From a virus, in the IMG/VR virus record IMGVR_UViG_3300030389_002958, positions 1 through 37,427 of that record: a stretch of DNA of 37,427 nucleotides; one strand, 5' to 3'. The notes beneath the pieces were generated by a model that saw nothing but the letters and a program-made list of their open reading frames with translations, was not told the origin of the DNA and ran no database searches. Both the position numbers and the translations under genes were made by a program. Of the stretch, positions 37,307-37,427 are shown in pieces; position 1 is the stretch's first letter; each line of letters opens with the position of its first letter.

Positions 37307-37427
37307 CTATATGTTGTGGTTGTTATTTTGCTTACCTACTATATCTTGTGGCACTACATCTTGTGGTATGGTTTCCTCTGCACCACTATATGTTGTATGC
37401 TCTAAAACCTCTATATTTGCGTTCTGA
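37307..37427 (-). CDS. Candidate small terminase, C-terminal fragment at window edge
   Basis: The last 39-40 codons of the gene complete at 360-815; the 5' part runs off the window. Codon change AAC-CCA to ATA-CCA region gives Ile-Pro here in place of Asn-Pro. Not a truncated gene but a repeat of the left end. Confidence 0.6.
   Translation of the reverse strand, partial: QNANIEVLEHTTYSGAEETIPQDVVPQDIVGKQNNNHNI

Larger units (their letters stand above)
36948..37427. repeat. Terminal direct repeat, right copy
   Basis: The same 480 bases as 1-480 with three differences (36950, 37367, 37368). It includes the complete zinc-ribbon gene, the non-coding gap with the TACATTTTTGTA dyads (37262-37273 and 37291-37302) and the 3' end of the candidate small terminase. 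Confidence 0.93.

Overview
The window is an essentially complete genome of a small, AT-rich, tailed phage with a T7-like (podovirus) virion. Its first 480 bases recur at its end (1-480 and 36948-37427, 3 mismatches), so the unique length is 36,947 bp and the map is circular, circularly permuted or terminally redundant. The low G+C content, tiny overlapping genes and protein families (DUF6321-like basic protein, NinG, polyvalent internal protein) fit marine phages of SAR11 or picocyanobacteria. A glutamine-II riboswitch followed by a TYRGVAY peptide leans towards a cyanobacterial host, because that aptamer class is known mainly from cyanobacteria, their phages and marine metagenomes. There is no bacterial chromosomal gene, integrase or tRNA, so a lytic phage is most likely. 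No phage RNA polymerase or DNA polymerase is recognisable, so host enzymes are probably used.

Layout: a divergent control region near 1082-1166 separates two arms. The plus-strand arm (1167-11118) is the early/replication arm. It begins with small unknown genes (1167-5378), most preceded by repeated structured RNA leaders. It continues with a HIRAN + PD-(D/E)XK nuclease, a NUMOD1-like protein, a helix-turn-helix replication protein, a DnaB-like helicase, an SSB with an acidic EEIPF tail, NinG, a calcineurin-like phosphoesterase and a zinc-ribbon protein. A terminator at 11160-11191 ends this arm, and a separate promoter-riboswitch-peptide-hairpin unit follows (11196-11392).

The minus-strand arm is the late arm. 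It starts near 1066 with a small protein and a candidate small terminase, runs through the contig junction, and continues from 37175 down to 11352: small zinc-ribbon proteins, large terminase, GNAT-like protein, two proline-rich proteins, portal, Bbp19-like protein, basic repeat protein, scaffold, major capsid, decoration-like protein, tail tubular A- and B-like proteins, three internal virion proteins (one of 2683 aa), then small holin-like, basic and beta-rich proteins. Capsid plus the decoration-like protein form their own unit (promoter 31094-31122, terminator 29470-29501). A strong sigma-70 promoter (14329-14357) drives the last cluster.

Most unusual: (1) five early genes carry the same 5' leader, a 7-bp hairpin with a nearly invariant UACAGUU loop and compensatory stem changes, set just before a fixed GCAGUUGAGAGGAA ribosome-binding segment, each preceded by another hairpin; (2) the riboswitch-peptide unit; (3) a terminator-like hairpin between Shine-Dalgarno and start codon of ninG. 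All protein calls rest on reading motifs by eye; no database search was run.
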